Assembly: GCA_028292785.1 (NCBI GenBank)
Contig: JAQGLQ010000224.1
Span: 1 to 9,194, forward strand
Length of the DNA: 9,194 bases
Direction of reading: 5' to 3'
DNA from: Noviherbaspirillum sp.
GTDB lineage: Bacteria > Pseudomonadota > Gammaproteobacteria > Burkholderiales > Burkholderiaceae
The translations under genes and the position numbers were made by a program. This document shows positions 1 through 6,231 of this stretch, piece by piece; positions within the stretch are counted from its first letter, which is position 1, and every line of letters begins with the position of its first letter. The notes under the pieces are model-generated. The model ran no database searches, was not told where the DNA came from, and saw nothing but the letters and a program-made list of their open reading frames with translations.

Positions 1-2
1 AG

Positions 3-170
3 CTGACCGGGCTGGTGATTACCAAGCTCGACGGCACGGCGAAGGGCGGCGTGCTGGCGGCGATCGCCAAGACCCGCCCGGTCCCGGTGTATTTCATCGG
101 CGTCGGCGAAAAGATCGAAGACCTTCAGCCCTTCGATGCGGAGGAATTCGTCGACGCCTTGCTGAGCTGA
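3..170 (+). CDS. ftsY: Signal recognition particle receptor FtsY, C-terminal end (partial)
   Basis: This is the last 55 codons of FtsY, the SRP receptor GTPase that docks ribosome-SRP complexes at the inner membrane. The reading frame is open from base 3 and ends at TGA 168-170. The fragment reads [16 protein letters not shown], which holds the G4-type TKLD motif that recognises guanine. It then has [13 protein letters not shown], the closing element typical of SRP-family GTPases, and ends in the usual short helix (FVDALLS). The N domain, P-loop and acidic N-terminal region lie outside the window. ftsE starts 6 bases after the stop, the classical ftsY-ftsE-ftsX order. Ffh shares the TKLD and GVGEK motifs, but the ending and the ftsE neighbour favour FtsY. 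Confidence 0.95.
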   Translation: MTGLVITKLDGTAKGGVLAAIAKTRPVPVYFIGVGEKIEDLQPFDAEEFVDALLS

Positions 171-176
171 CGGCCG

Positions 177-860
177 ATGATCGAATTCGAGCAGGTTTCC
201 AAGCAGTATTCGCGCGAAGCAACCGCACTTTCCGACATTTCGTTCACGGTCTCGAAGGGCGAATGGATATTCCTGGCCGGACCTTCCGGTGCGGGCAAAT
301 CGACGTTGCTGAAGATGATTGGCGCGATCGAACGTCCCACCAGCGGGACGGTGCGCGTCAATGGCCAGGATATCGGAAAGCTCACCCGTGCCGGCCTGCC
401 CTATTTGCGGCGCAATCTCGGATTGATTTTCCAGCAGCAGACATTGCTGGTCGATCGCAGCGTGCTGGCCAACGTCATGCTGCCTTTGCTGGTCATCGGC
501 ACTTCGAAAGCCGAAGCCGAGAAGCGCGCGCGCGCCGCACTCGGCAAGGTGGATCTGCTCGACAAGGCTGAAGCCGCGCCGCTGGCGCTTTCCGGCGGCG
601 AGCAGCAACGCATCACGATTGCAAGGGCGATCGTGAACCGGCCCCAGATCATCCTGGCCGATGAACCTACAGCCAACCTCGACCGGGCAAGCGCAAACAA
701 GGTGATGGACGCGCTCAAGGCGTTTCACGAGGCGGGCGTGACATGCCTGATTGCAACCCACGACGAGCAGATACTGGCCGGAGCCAAGCGCGTGCTGATC
801 CTGAACCGGGGGCGACTCGTGGGTGACTCCTATGCCGATACCGTGCGGGGTGCCGCATGA
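177..860 (+). CDS. ftsE: Cell division ATP-binding protein FtsE
   Basis: FtsE is the ATPase of the FtsEX complex. It sits at the division septum with FtsX and, by family knowledge, controls periplasmic amidase activators such as EnvC and supports divisome assembly. The 227-residue protein has a full ABC ATPase set: Walker A GPSGAGKST (35-43), a Q-loop in FQQQ (85-88), signature LSGGEQQR (138-145), Walker B IILADEP (158-164), D-loop NLD (167-169) and switch His195 in ATHD. The length is normal for the family. The ATG at 177 lies 6 bases after the ftsY stop with only a weak upstream GAG, so translational coupling to ftsY is likely. Its TGA overlaps the ftsX start in ATGA. LolD-type ATPases are similar, but the neighbours decide for FtsE. 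Confidence 0.96.
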   Translation: MIEFEQVSKQYSREATALSDISFTVSKGEWIFLAGPSGAGKSTLLKMIGAIERPTSGTVRVNGQDIGKLTRAGLPYLRRNLGLIFQQQTLLVDRSVLANVMLPLLVIGTSKAEAEKRARAALGKVDLLDKAEAAPLALSGGEQQRITIARAIVNRPQIILADEPTANLDRASANKVMDALKAFHEAGVTCLIATHDEQILAGAKRVLILNRGRLVGDSYADTVRGAA

Positions 861-1783
861 AGGCGTGGCTGAGGCAGCATGCGTTCGCGCTGTCGGACGC
901 GCTGCGGCATGTGATCGCGACCGCGGGCAGCTTTACGGTAAATGCCTTGGTGGTGGCGATCGCGTTGGCGCTTCCGATCGCGGGACTGACGGTGCTTGAA
1001 AATGTCCGGCCGCTCTCGGAACAGTTGTCCGTCTCGCCCGAGATCAGCATCTTCATGGCGGTGGATACGCCGCGCGAACGAGCCATCGCGCTGGCGCCGC
1101 AAATCCGGCGAATAGTGCAGGATGCGCGCAGCGCCGGTCAACTCGAGTTCATCCCCAAGGAGAATGCGCTCAGGTCCATGAAAAACAGCACGGGGCTCTC
1201 CAGCGCATTGACGACGCTGGGCGCCAACCCCCTTCCCGACGGGTATGTCCTTAAACTGGCGGGATTCCAGAATGCGACCGAAGCCGCGCGCGTGGATGCC
1301 ATCGCGGCACAACTAAAAGCGTTGCCGGGAGTCGAATACGTTCAGGTGGATTCGGCTTGGGTAAAACGGCTGGCGGCGCTGATGAATGTGCTGCGCCTGG
1401 CGCTGGTCTTTCTTGCGGCAGGGCTTGCAGTGGTCGTGGTGGCGGTCATTTTCAATACCATCCGTCTGCAAGTTCTGACGCAGCGCGAGGAAATCGAAAT
1501 ATCCCGCATGTTCGGCGCGACCGATGCCTATATTTGCAGGCCTTTTTACTACACAGGAGCATTGCTGGGCTTGGCGGCGGGCGGACTCGGCCTGGCGATC
1601 GTTATCGCGGCCGTGCACCCGCTCAACAATGCTATTGCAGAATTTGCAAGGCTTTACGCGTCTGAATTCCGCTTGCTGCCCTTGAGTATCGGGTATAGCG
1701 CCGTGTTGTTGATCTTCAGTGGGTCTCTCGGTCTGATTGGTGCCGCGCTCTCTGTTCGCCGTCATTTGACCCGGGCTTCCTGA
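857..1783 (+). CDS. ftsX: Cell division membrane protein FtsX
   Basis: FtsX is the membrane partner of FtsE and passes ATP-driven movement to periplasmic cell wall hydrolase regulators. The 308-residue protein has the expected plan. A cytoplasmic N-terminus leads to a first helix at about 24-46 and a periplasmic domain at about 47-175. Three more helices follow, at about 179-200, 232-253 and 278-300. The conserved cytoplasmic stretch after the second helix is present (TIRLQVLTQREEIEISRMFG, 201-220), followed by an RPF motif near 228-230. The ATG overlaps the ftsE stop by 4 bases, and a GGGGTG tract upstream can serve as ribosome binding site. The end is followed by an AT-rich gap without a strong terminator, so some read-through into rpoH is possible. 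Confidence 0.95.
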   Translation: MKAWLRQHAFALSDALRHVIATAGSFTVNALVVAIALALPIAGLTVLENVRPLSEQLSVSPEISIFMAVDTPRERAIALAPQIRRIVQDARSAGQLEFIPKENALRSMKNSTGLSSALTTLGANPLPDGYVLKLAGFQNATEAARVDAIAAQLKALPGVEYVQVDSAWVKRLAALMNVLRLALVFLAAGLAVVVVAVIFNTIRLQVLTQREEIEISRMFGATDAYICRPFYYTGALLGLAAGGLGLAIVIAAVHPLNNAIAEFARLYASEFRLLPLSIGYSAVLLIFSGSLGLIGAALSVRRHLTRAS

Positions 1784-1907
1784 TTTTTCTAAATATTAGT
1801 CAATTTAATATTGCGCAACTTTTTAAGCTCTGTTTCCACTAAAGTGAAATACTAGCGAAGTTCAGTGCGTGATAGTAAAACCCTATTCCGATGGTTAAAA
1901 AGCGTGA

Positions 1908-1934
1908 TTAGCACTCATTTCATGAGAGTGCTAA
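1908..1934. promoter_or_regulatory. CIRCE operator (HrcA binding site) upstream of rpoH
   Basis: The sequence shows TTAGCACTC (1908-1916), nine spacer bases (1917-1925) and GAGTGCTAA (1926-1934). This is a perfect 9-9-9 match to the CIRCE consensus bound by the heat-shock repressor HrcA. CIRCE normally lies upstream of groESL or dnaKJ; here it is 64 bases before the rpoH start. Its right arm overlaps a probable extended -10 box, so bound HrcA should block RNA polymerase. HrcA activity depends on GroEL in species studied, so rpoH transcription would rise when GroEL is occupied by unfolded protein. HrcA itself is not encoded in the window. The match is seen directly; regulation is inferred. Confidence 0.93.
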
Positions 1935-1937
1935 TAT
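1908..1937 (+). promoter_or_regulatory. Probable sigma-70 promoter of rpoH overlapping CIRCE
   Basis: A candidate -10 box TAATAT (1932-1937, 4 of 6 to consensus) is preceded by TG one base away (1929-1930), an extended -10 arrangement. A -35-like TTAGCA (1908-1913, 4 of 6) lies 18 bases upstream. Transcription would start near 1944, giving a leader of about 55 bases. Both elements fall inside or beside the CIRCE arms. The DNA from 1784 to 1907 is AT-rich and could act as an UP element or hold other promoters; I see no convincing sigma-32 promoter there. A weak AT-only inverted repeat lies at 1792-1812 just after ftsX. This is prediction by eye only. Confidence 0.42.
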
Positions 1938-1987
1938 TTAAGTTACAGCGCTTCGGCACTTTGAGGTGTCGGTACAGCTAGTGATGC

Positions 1988-1993
1988 AAGGAG
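1988..1993 (+). promoter_or_regulatory. Ribosome binding site deciding the rpoH start
   Basis: AAGGAG lies 5 bases before the ATG at 1999. It is the best Shine-Dalgarno sequence in the area and decides the rpoH start over the in-frame GTG at 1966, GTG at 1981 and ATG at 1984, which lack one. Confidence 0.85.
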
Positions 1994-1998
1994 AAAAA

Positions 1999-2898
1999 AT
2001 GAAATCATCATCGTCGGAAAACGCATTGGTACCTTCGGGCAACCAAGCCTTGGCCCTCGGATTTTCGGGCAGCCTGGGCAATATCGAAGCGTATATCTCG
2101 GCGGTCAATCGGCTTCCCATGCTTTCGCATGAGGAAGAGATGTCGCTTGCTCGTCAACTGCGCGATAACAATGACCTCGCAGCGGCTCAAAAGCTGGTGT
2201 TGTCCCATCTGCGCCTTGTCGTCTCGATCGCGCGCGGTTATCTCGGCTATGGTCTGCCGCATGCCGATCTGATACAGGAAGGCAATATCGGCCTGATGAA
2301 GGCAGTAAAGCGCTTCGATCCTGATCAGGGCGTGCGCCTGGTGTCGTACGCAATGCATTGGATCAAGGCGGAGATGCACGAATACATTCTGAAGAACTGG
2401 CGCCTGGTGAAAGTCGCGACCACGAAGGCGCAGCGCAAGCTGTTTTTCAATCTGCGCAGCCATAAGACAGGTCTGGATACCATGACGCCCAGCCAGGTTG
2501 ACGATCTGGCGAAGTCGCTGAACGTCAAGCGCGAAGAAGTGATCGAGATGGAAACCCGCATGTCGGGCCACGATATCGCGCTGGAGGCCCCCACCGACGA
2601 CGACGACGATAAATTCGCGCCGATCGCCTACCTGTCGTCGGAAGCCAACGAACCGACCAAAACGCTGGAGGCAAAGCAATTCGATCGTCTGCAATCGGAA
2701 GGTCTCGAGGCGGCGCTCGACAAGCTGGATGCGCGCTCGCGACGCATCGTCGAAGCGCGCTGGCTGGCCAACGACGACGGTTCAGGCGCCACGCTGCACG
2801 AGCTGGCCGATGAGTTCGGCGTTTCGGCGGAGCGCATCCGCCAGATTGAGAGCGCCGCGTTGAAGAAAATGAAAGGCACGCTTGCCGCCTACGCATAG
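1999..2898 (+). CDS. rpoH: RNA polymerase heat-shock sigma factor RpoH (sigma-32)
   Basis: RpoH directs RNA polymerase to heat-shock promoters (chaperones, proteases). From the ATG at 1999 it is 299 residues, close to the usual length for the family. Region 2 covers about residues 60-135, with the core-binding part LIQEGNIGLMKAVKRFDP and the -10 recognition part SYAMHWIKAEMHEYILKNW. The RpoH box, which sets this sigma apart from RpoD and RpoS, is QRKLFFNLR (145-153). Region 4.2 holds a helix-turn-helix at about 265-292 (LHELADEFGVSAERIRQIE). An acidic run of five Asp (200-204) lies in the linker between sigma domains. The start was chosen for its strong ribosome binding site. The gene follows ftsX as in many proteobacteria, but a CIRCE operator in front adds probable HrcA control. 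A palindromic terminator follows the stop. Confidence 0.97.
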   Translation: MKSSSSENALVPSGNQALALGFSGSLGNIEAYISAVNRLPMLSHEEEMSLARQLRDNNDLAAAQKLVLSHLRLVVSIARGYLGYGLPHADLIQEGNIGLMKAVKRFDPDQGVRLVSYAMHWIKAEMHEYILKNWRLVKVATTKAQRKLFFNLRSHKTGLDTMTPSQVDDLAKSLNVKREEVIEMETRMSGHDIALEAPTDDDDDKFAPIAYLSSEANEPTKTLEAKQFDRLQSEGLEAALDKLDARSRRIVEARWLANDDGSGATLHELADEFGVSAERIRQIESAALKKMKGTLAAYA

Positions 2899-2923
2899 GC
2901 GCCATCACTCTGACGCCGGCAGC

Positions 2924-2957
2924 AAAACGGTGCTCTGATTAATCAGAGCACCGTTTT
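2924..2957. terminator. Bidirectional rho-independent terminator between rpoH and sco
   Basis: A perfect 34-base palindrome with 17-base arms centred between 2940 and 2941 forms a long hairpin. It is flanked by T runs in both directions: TTTTT at 2954-2958 on the plus strand and TTTT on the minus strand. It lies between the convergent ends of rpoH (2898) and sco (2989), so it should stop transcription from both sides. Confidence 0.92.
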
Positions 2958-2988
2958 TCATTCGGGTTCGCCCGGGGCGGATTGCGGG

Positions 2989-3621
2989 TCAGGATAAGAG
3001 CTGTTTCAGGTCGTGCACGATCGGCTCCGTGCCCTGGCCGTGCCTGATAAACAGACGAATGCGTCCCTGCGGATCGTAGACATAGCTTCCAGCAGTGTGG
3101 TCCACGGTGTAGCTGCCCGCTTCCTTGCCTGGCACCTTCTGATAGAACACCTTGAATTCCTTCGCCACCTTGTCGAGCGATTCCTTGTCGCCAATCAGGC
3201 CCAGGAAGCGCGGGTCGAATGCTGGAACGTATTTGGACAATATCTCGGGCGTGTCACGCTCCGGATCGACGGTGATGAAAAGCACCTGGACCTTATCGGC
3301 CAGCGGGCCGAGCTCCTTCATGACGTTCGCCATCTCCGCCATCGTGGTCGGGCAGACATCGGGACATTGGGTGTAACCGAAGAAGACCACGACTGCCTTG
3401 CCCTTGAAGTCGGCAAGGCTGCGCATCTTGCCGTTATGGTCGGCCAGCTGAAAGTCCCTTGCATAGCCCAGTCCCGTCAGATCCGTATTTTTGAACTGGC
3501 TGTTGACGGGCGACAGGATCATCTGGCTTCCGTCGCTGCCCTGCTTCTCGCAGCCGGCCAGCAGCACCGCCGGAACAAGAACCGCGAAAGAGGCGGCCCT
3601 CAGGAAGGAAAAAATGCGCAG
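2989..3621 (-). CDS. sco: SCO1/SenC family copper chaperone (lipoprotein), start codon uncertain
   Basis: Sco proteins deliver copper to the CuA site of cytochrome c oxidase subunit II, or reduce its cysteines, on the outer face of the inner membrane. The copper motif is CPDVC with the distal His in VDHTAG. Counting from the first in-frame GTG (3567) these are Cys68, Cys72 and His157. The thioredoxin-like fold elements are clear (LADFKGKAVVVFFGYTQCP, then ITVDPERDTPE). A GTG start would leave only MLLAGC, too short for a lipoprotein signal. Reading upstream gives a basic start, a hydrophobic stretch and the lipobox LLAGC. The best start is then CTG at 3621 (210 residues, Cys24 lipidated), with ATT 3615 or CTG 3603 as alternatives. 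No ATG, GTG or TTG occurs between the frame stop at 3634-3636 and 3567. The CTG lies just after the cyoE stop (3626-3628), suggesting coupling. Function is firm; the start is not. Confidence 0.93.
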   Translation of the reverse strand: MRIFSFLRAASFAVLVPAVLLAGCEKQGSDGSQMILSPVNSQFKNTDLTGLGYARDFQLADHNGKMRSLADFKGKAVVVFFGYTQCPDVCPTTMAEMANVMKELGPLADKVQVLFITVDPERDTPEILSKYVPAFDPRFLGLIGDKESLDKVAKEFKVFYQKVPGKEAGSYTVDHTAGSYVYDPQGRIRLFIRHGQGTEPIVHDLKQLLS

Positions 3622-3625
3622 GGAG

Positions 3626-4510
3626 TCAGAACTTCAGATAATGGTCCACCAGCAGCGCAACGAACAGGAGCGAGAGGTAGACGATTGAATAGCCAAAGGT
3701 TTTGCGAGCAATCGCATCGGTGTAATGCCGATATATCTGCCATGCATACCAGAGGAAAATTGCGCCAAGAACCACGGCGCTGGCGAGGTAGATCAGACCG
3801 CTCATCTGTACCGCAAACGGCAGCATGCTGGTGGCCGCCAGCGCAATCGTATATAGCCAGACATGGAACTGCGTGAATTTCAGCCCGTGCGTGATGGGCA
3901 GCATCGGCAGTCCGGATTTTGCATAGTCGTCGCGTCGATACATGGCAAGCGCCCAGAAGTGCGGCGGGGTCCAGATGAAAATGATCAGCACCAGAATCCA
4001 CGCCTGCATCGGCACCTCATTGGCGATCGCCGCCCATCCGAGTGCGGGCGGCATGGCGCCGGATAGCCCGCCGATCACGATGTTTTGGGGCGTGGCGGGC
4101 TTCAGCAGCATGGTGTAGATCACCGCGTAGCCAACGAAGGTGGCGAAGGTCAGCCACATGGTCAGAGGATTGACGAAGTGATACAGCACCCACATTCCGA
4201 GGCCGCCGATGACGCCCGAAAAAAGCATGGTTTGGCCGACGGTGATTTCGCCGCGCGCCATCGGTCGACGGGCGGTGCGCGCCATACGCGAGTCGATTTC
4301 CCGTTCGACGAGACAGTTCACGGCGAATGCCGCTCCGGCGAGCAGCCAGATGCCCGCGGTCGCCGCGACGACGCGTTTCCAGTCGGGAAGACCGGGCGTC
4401 GCGAGGAACATGCCGATCACCGCGCAGAAAACAGCGAGTTGCGTAACACGGGGCTTGGTCAAGGCCCAGTATTGCGCGGCGCGATTAGAATGAGCGGTCA
4501 GGGTAGTCAA
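3626..4510 (-). CDS. cyoE: Protoheme IX farnesyltransferase (heme O synthase)
   Basis: Also called CtaB or COX10. It is an inner-membrane prenyltransferase of the UbiA superfamily that joins farnesyl diphosphate to heme B to give heme O, the precursor of heme A. The 294 residues fit the family. The first prenyl-diphosphate motif is NCLVEREID (Asn65, Glu69, Asp73), with Glu in place of the first Asp, a variant I believe is common in this lineage. It is followed by [10 protein letters not shown]. The conserved [20 protein letters not shown] (180-199) and the LP(M)LP loop are present, with about nine hydrophobic helices. The start is TTG at 4510, 7 bases after the ctaA stop; an ATT two codons upstream is the only other upstream option, and no clear Shine-Dalgarno sequence is visible. 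Expression probably depends on coupling to ctaA. Confidence 0.95.
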   Translation of the reverse strand: MTTLTAHSNRAAQYWALTKPRVTQLAVFCAVIGMFLATPGLPDWKRVVAATAGIWLLAGAAFAVNCLVEREIDSRMARTARRPMARGEITVGQTMLFSGVIGGLGMWVLYHFVNPLTMWLTFATFVGYAVIYTMLLKPATPQNIVIGGLSGAMPPALGWAAIANEVPMQAWILVLIIFIWTPPHFWALAMYRRDDYAKSGLPMLPITHGLKFTQFHVWLYTIALAATSMLPFAVQMSGLIYLASAVVLGAIFLWYAWQIYRHYTDAIARKTFGYSIVYLSLLFVALLVDHYLKF

Positions 4511-4517
4511 TTGAATA

Positions 4518-5630
4518 TCAGGCGGCGGATAACCGCGAAGTGGCGCGATTCGACGCTATCTGCGCCGGAATGCGAGTCTTATAGTTTAGCATGACAAGCA
4601 GTAGCAGGAGGAGCGCCGCGCCGCCGTTGTGCATGATGGCCAGTGCCAGAGGGAACTTCAGAAACACCGTAGCCAGTCCGGTGAACAGCTGGACGCCGAT
4701 GACGATCAGCAGCCAGCGACCGGTCTTGCGCAAGCCGTCAAGCCTGAGCGCCTTATATCCGAGCCACGCAATGCATGCCGCGACCACGAAGGCAAAGCTG
4801 CGATGCGTCCAATGGATCGCGGTCAGCGCGGCGAACGGCAGGTACTCGCCGTCCCCCGTCATGCCGAGGTGGCGCCATAGCGTGAAACCGTTGTCGAAAT
4901 CCATGGGCGGAAGGACCTGTCCCTGGCATAGCGGGAAATCGAGACAGGCCAGCGTCGCATAGTTGGTGCTGACCCATCCGCCGAGAGCGATCTGCGTGAC
5001 GAGCAGTATCGTCGCGAGAACGGCTGGCGCGCGCAATGTTGCGGCCATGGGCGCTACCGGATCGTGCTCGCTTTGACGCGCGCCCATCCAGGCGAGCATG
5101 GCAAGCAGCAGCATCCCGAGCAGCAAGTGAATGGTCACGATGACCGGCTGCAGTTTCTGCGTCACGGTCCATGCGCCGAACGCGCCCTGCAGGCAGACGA
5201 AAGCGAACAGCAGGGTCGGGAACGCGGGCGCGAATTGCCGGTCGCGGCGCCCGGACCTGACCCACATTCGCATTGCGATCGCCATGTTCGCTATGATCAG
5301 CACGCCGAATCACATCGCGAAGTAACGATGGACCATCTCGATCCATGCTTTCACCACCGTCACGGGTCCGGTCGGCTGCGCGGTTTGCGCCGCGCTGATC
5401 TGTTCATGGGCCTGCAGCGGGTTGGCATGCCCGAAGCAGCCCGGCCAGTCCGGGCATCCGAGTCCGGAGTCGGTGAGCCGTGTGAAGGCGCCGAACATGA
5501 TGAGGTCGAAGGTTAGAAACAGGGTGATCCATACCAGCTTGCGGTACTTGTTCCTGTCGCTGGACACCCAGACCATGGCGAGTGGCAATAACGCGACCAG
5601 CAGGCCCTTGATGGCAAGTTGCAATAGCAT
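4518..5630 (-). pseudogene. ctaA: Heme A synthase CtaA/COX15, interrupted by an in-frame TGA
   Basis: CtaA oxidises the C8 methyl of heme O to a formyl group, giving heme A for aa3-type oxidases. Two pieces in one frame cover the whole protein, about 370 codons including the stop. The N-terminal piece (5630-5310, 106 residues) holds the first helices, GAFTRLTDSGLGCPDWPGC with the Cys59/Cys65 pair, and WIEMVHRYFAM with catalytic Glu98 and heme ligand His101. TGA 5312-5310 then interrupts the helix. The C-terminal piece can start at GTG 5303 (261 residues). It holds the other expected His residues (VTIHLLLG, AIHWTHRSF, IMHNGG), a second Cys pair (ACLDFPLC) and six hydrophobic helices. No frameshift or other damage is visible, so either a recent nonsense mutation or a single-base sequence error fits. 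Restart at GTG 5303 is conceivable but would split one helix. An AGGA sits 10 bases before the ATG at 5630. Confidence 0.88.
5310..5312 (-). other. Premature in-frame stop codon in ctaA
   Basis: Reading the minus strand, the codons run TTC GCG ATG TGA TTC GGC GTG CTG. The TGA lies between FAM and FGVLII in the second membrane helix of CtaA, right after heme ligand His101. Upstream and downstream codons share the same frame, so no insertion or deletion is involved. Several genes in the window end at TGA (ftsY, sco, cyoE and the natural end of ctaA), so TGA is a normal stop here. Confidence 0.95.
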
Positions 5631-5637
5631 CGTGCAG

Positions 5638-6231
5638 TTATCCTATGCGGGAAGCTCTGAGCAGTTTCGAGAGATCGCGCTTGATCTTGTTGGGATCGGC
5701 ATCCTTCGGAAAACGCATCATGAGATTGCCGAGCGGGTCGATCATGTAAATATGGTCGGCGGGCTGCGTGCCGGGCTCCACCGGCAGCCAGTTCTTGAGC
5801 GCCGCGGAGTTCACGCGCAGCATGTGGGTGCCGTCGTACTCGCGCATCAGGATTGTCTCGAGCGGCCTGTCATCGGTGATCAGCCACACGCGTTCGATCC
5901 TGTCCATTTCCTTGCCTTGGGCCAGCCGCAGCTGGCGCATGTCATGCAGGCGCTTTTGGCACGGCTCCTGACAATCGGCGTCATTGACCTGCACCATCAT
6001 CCATTTGCCCTTGAACGACTCCAGCGGCGCGGGTTTGCCGTCCAGTGTGGCAGCGCCGAGCGCAGGCGGTATCGGATAGGCGCGCGGATCGAGCAATGCG
6101 CCATAGTTGGTGCGGCTCTCGGGCTTGATGACGTAATAGGAAAGATAGGATGCGATCATGGGCGCGGCGCAGACCGCGATGACGGCGAAGAGCTTCCATC
6201 GCCCTCTGGTGACTTGCTTATTTTCTTCCAC
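5638..6231 (-). CDS. Membrane-anchored Sco-like thioredoxin-fold protein, probable oxidase assembly factor
   Basis: I know no settled name for this gene, which sits between surf1 and ctaA. It encodes 197 residues with one N-terminal helix (about 13-34) and a periplasmic domain. That domain parallels the Sco protein of the same cluster. LESFKGKWMMVQVNDADCQEPC lines up with the Sco stretch around its CxxxC motif, with Cys87 and Cys91 in CQEPC. DHIYMIDPLGNLMMRF lines up with DHTAGSYVYDPQG, with His160. The final DLSKLL matches DLKQLL. Both Cys and the His needed for Sco-type copper binding are therefore present, so copper or thiol-redox work on the oxidase is likely but inferred. The start is GTG 6231, inside the surf1 end (14-base overlap), with CAGGA about 7 bases upstream. 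The TAA at 5638-5640 is 7 bases before ctaA. Confidence 0.88.
   Translation of the reverse strand: MEENKQVTRGRWKLFAVIAVCAAPMIASYLSYYVIKPESRTNYGALLDPRAYPIPPALGAATLDGKPAPLESFKGKWMMVQVNDADCQEPCQKRLHDMRQLRLAQGKEMDRIERVWLITDDRPLETILMREYDGTHMLRVNSAALKNWLPVEPGTQPADHIYMIDPLGNLMMRFPKDADPNKIKRDLSKLLRASRIG

Noticed and set aside
1833..1849. Partial inverted repeat TTTCCACT/AGTGAAA upstream of rpoH
   Set aside because: The arms pair for only four bases before a mismatch and match no operator that I know.
1966..1998. Upstream GTG start for rpoH (11 more residues)
   Set aside because: It has no Shine-Dalgarno sequence, whereas ATG 1999 has AAGGAG at ideal spacing.
3013..3876. Long plus-strand open frame of 287 codons
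   Set aside because: It lies antisense to sco and cyoE, both of which have clear family motifs; its translation shows no domain and has the charged, Arg/His/Gln-rich look of a shadow frame.
5310..5312. TGA in ctaA read as selenocysteine or as a recoded sense codon
   Set aside because: CtaA is not a selenoprotein family, the site is not a redox Cys position, and other genes in the window stop at TGA.
4518..5630. A genuine two-subunit heme A synthase
   Set aside because: The break falls inside a membrane helix rather than between the two four-helix halves of CtaA, so two working subunits are unlikely.
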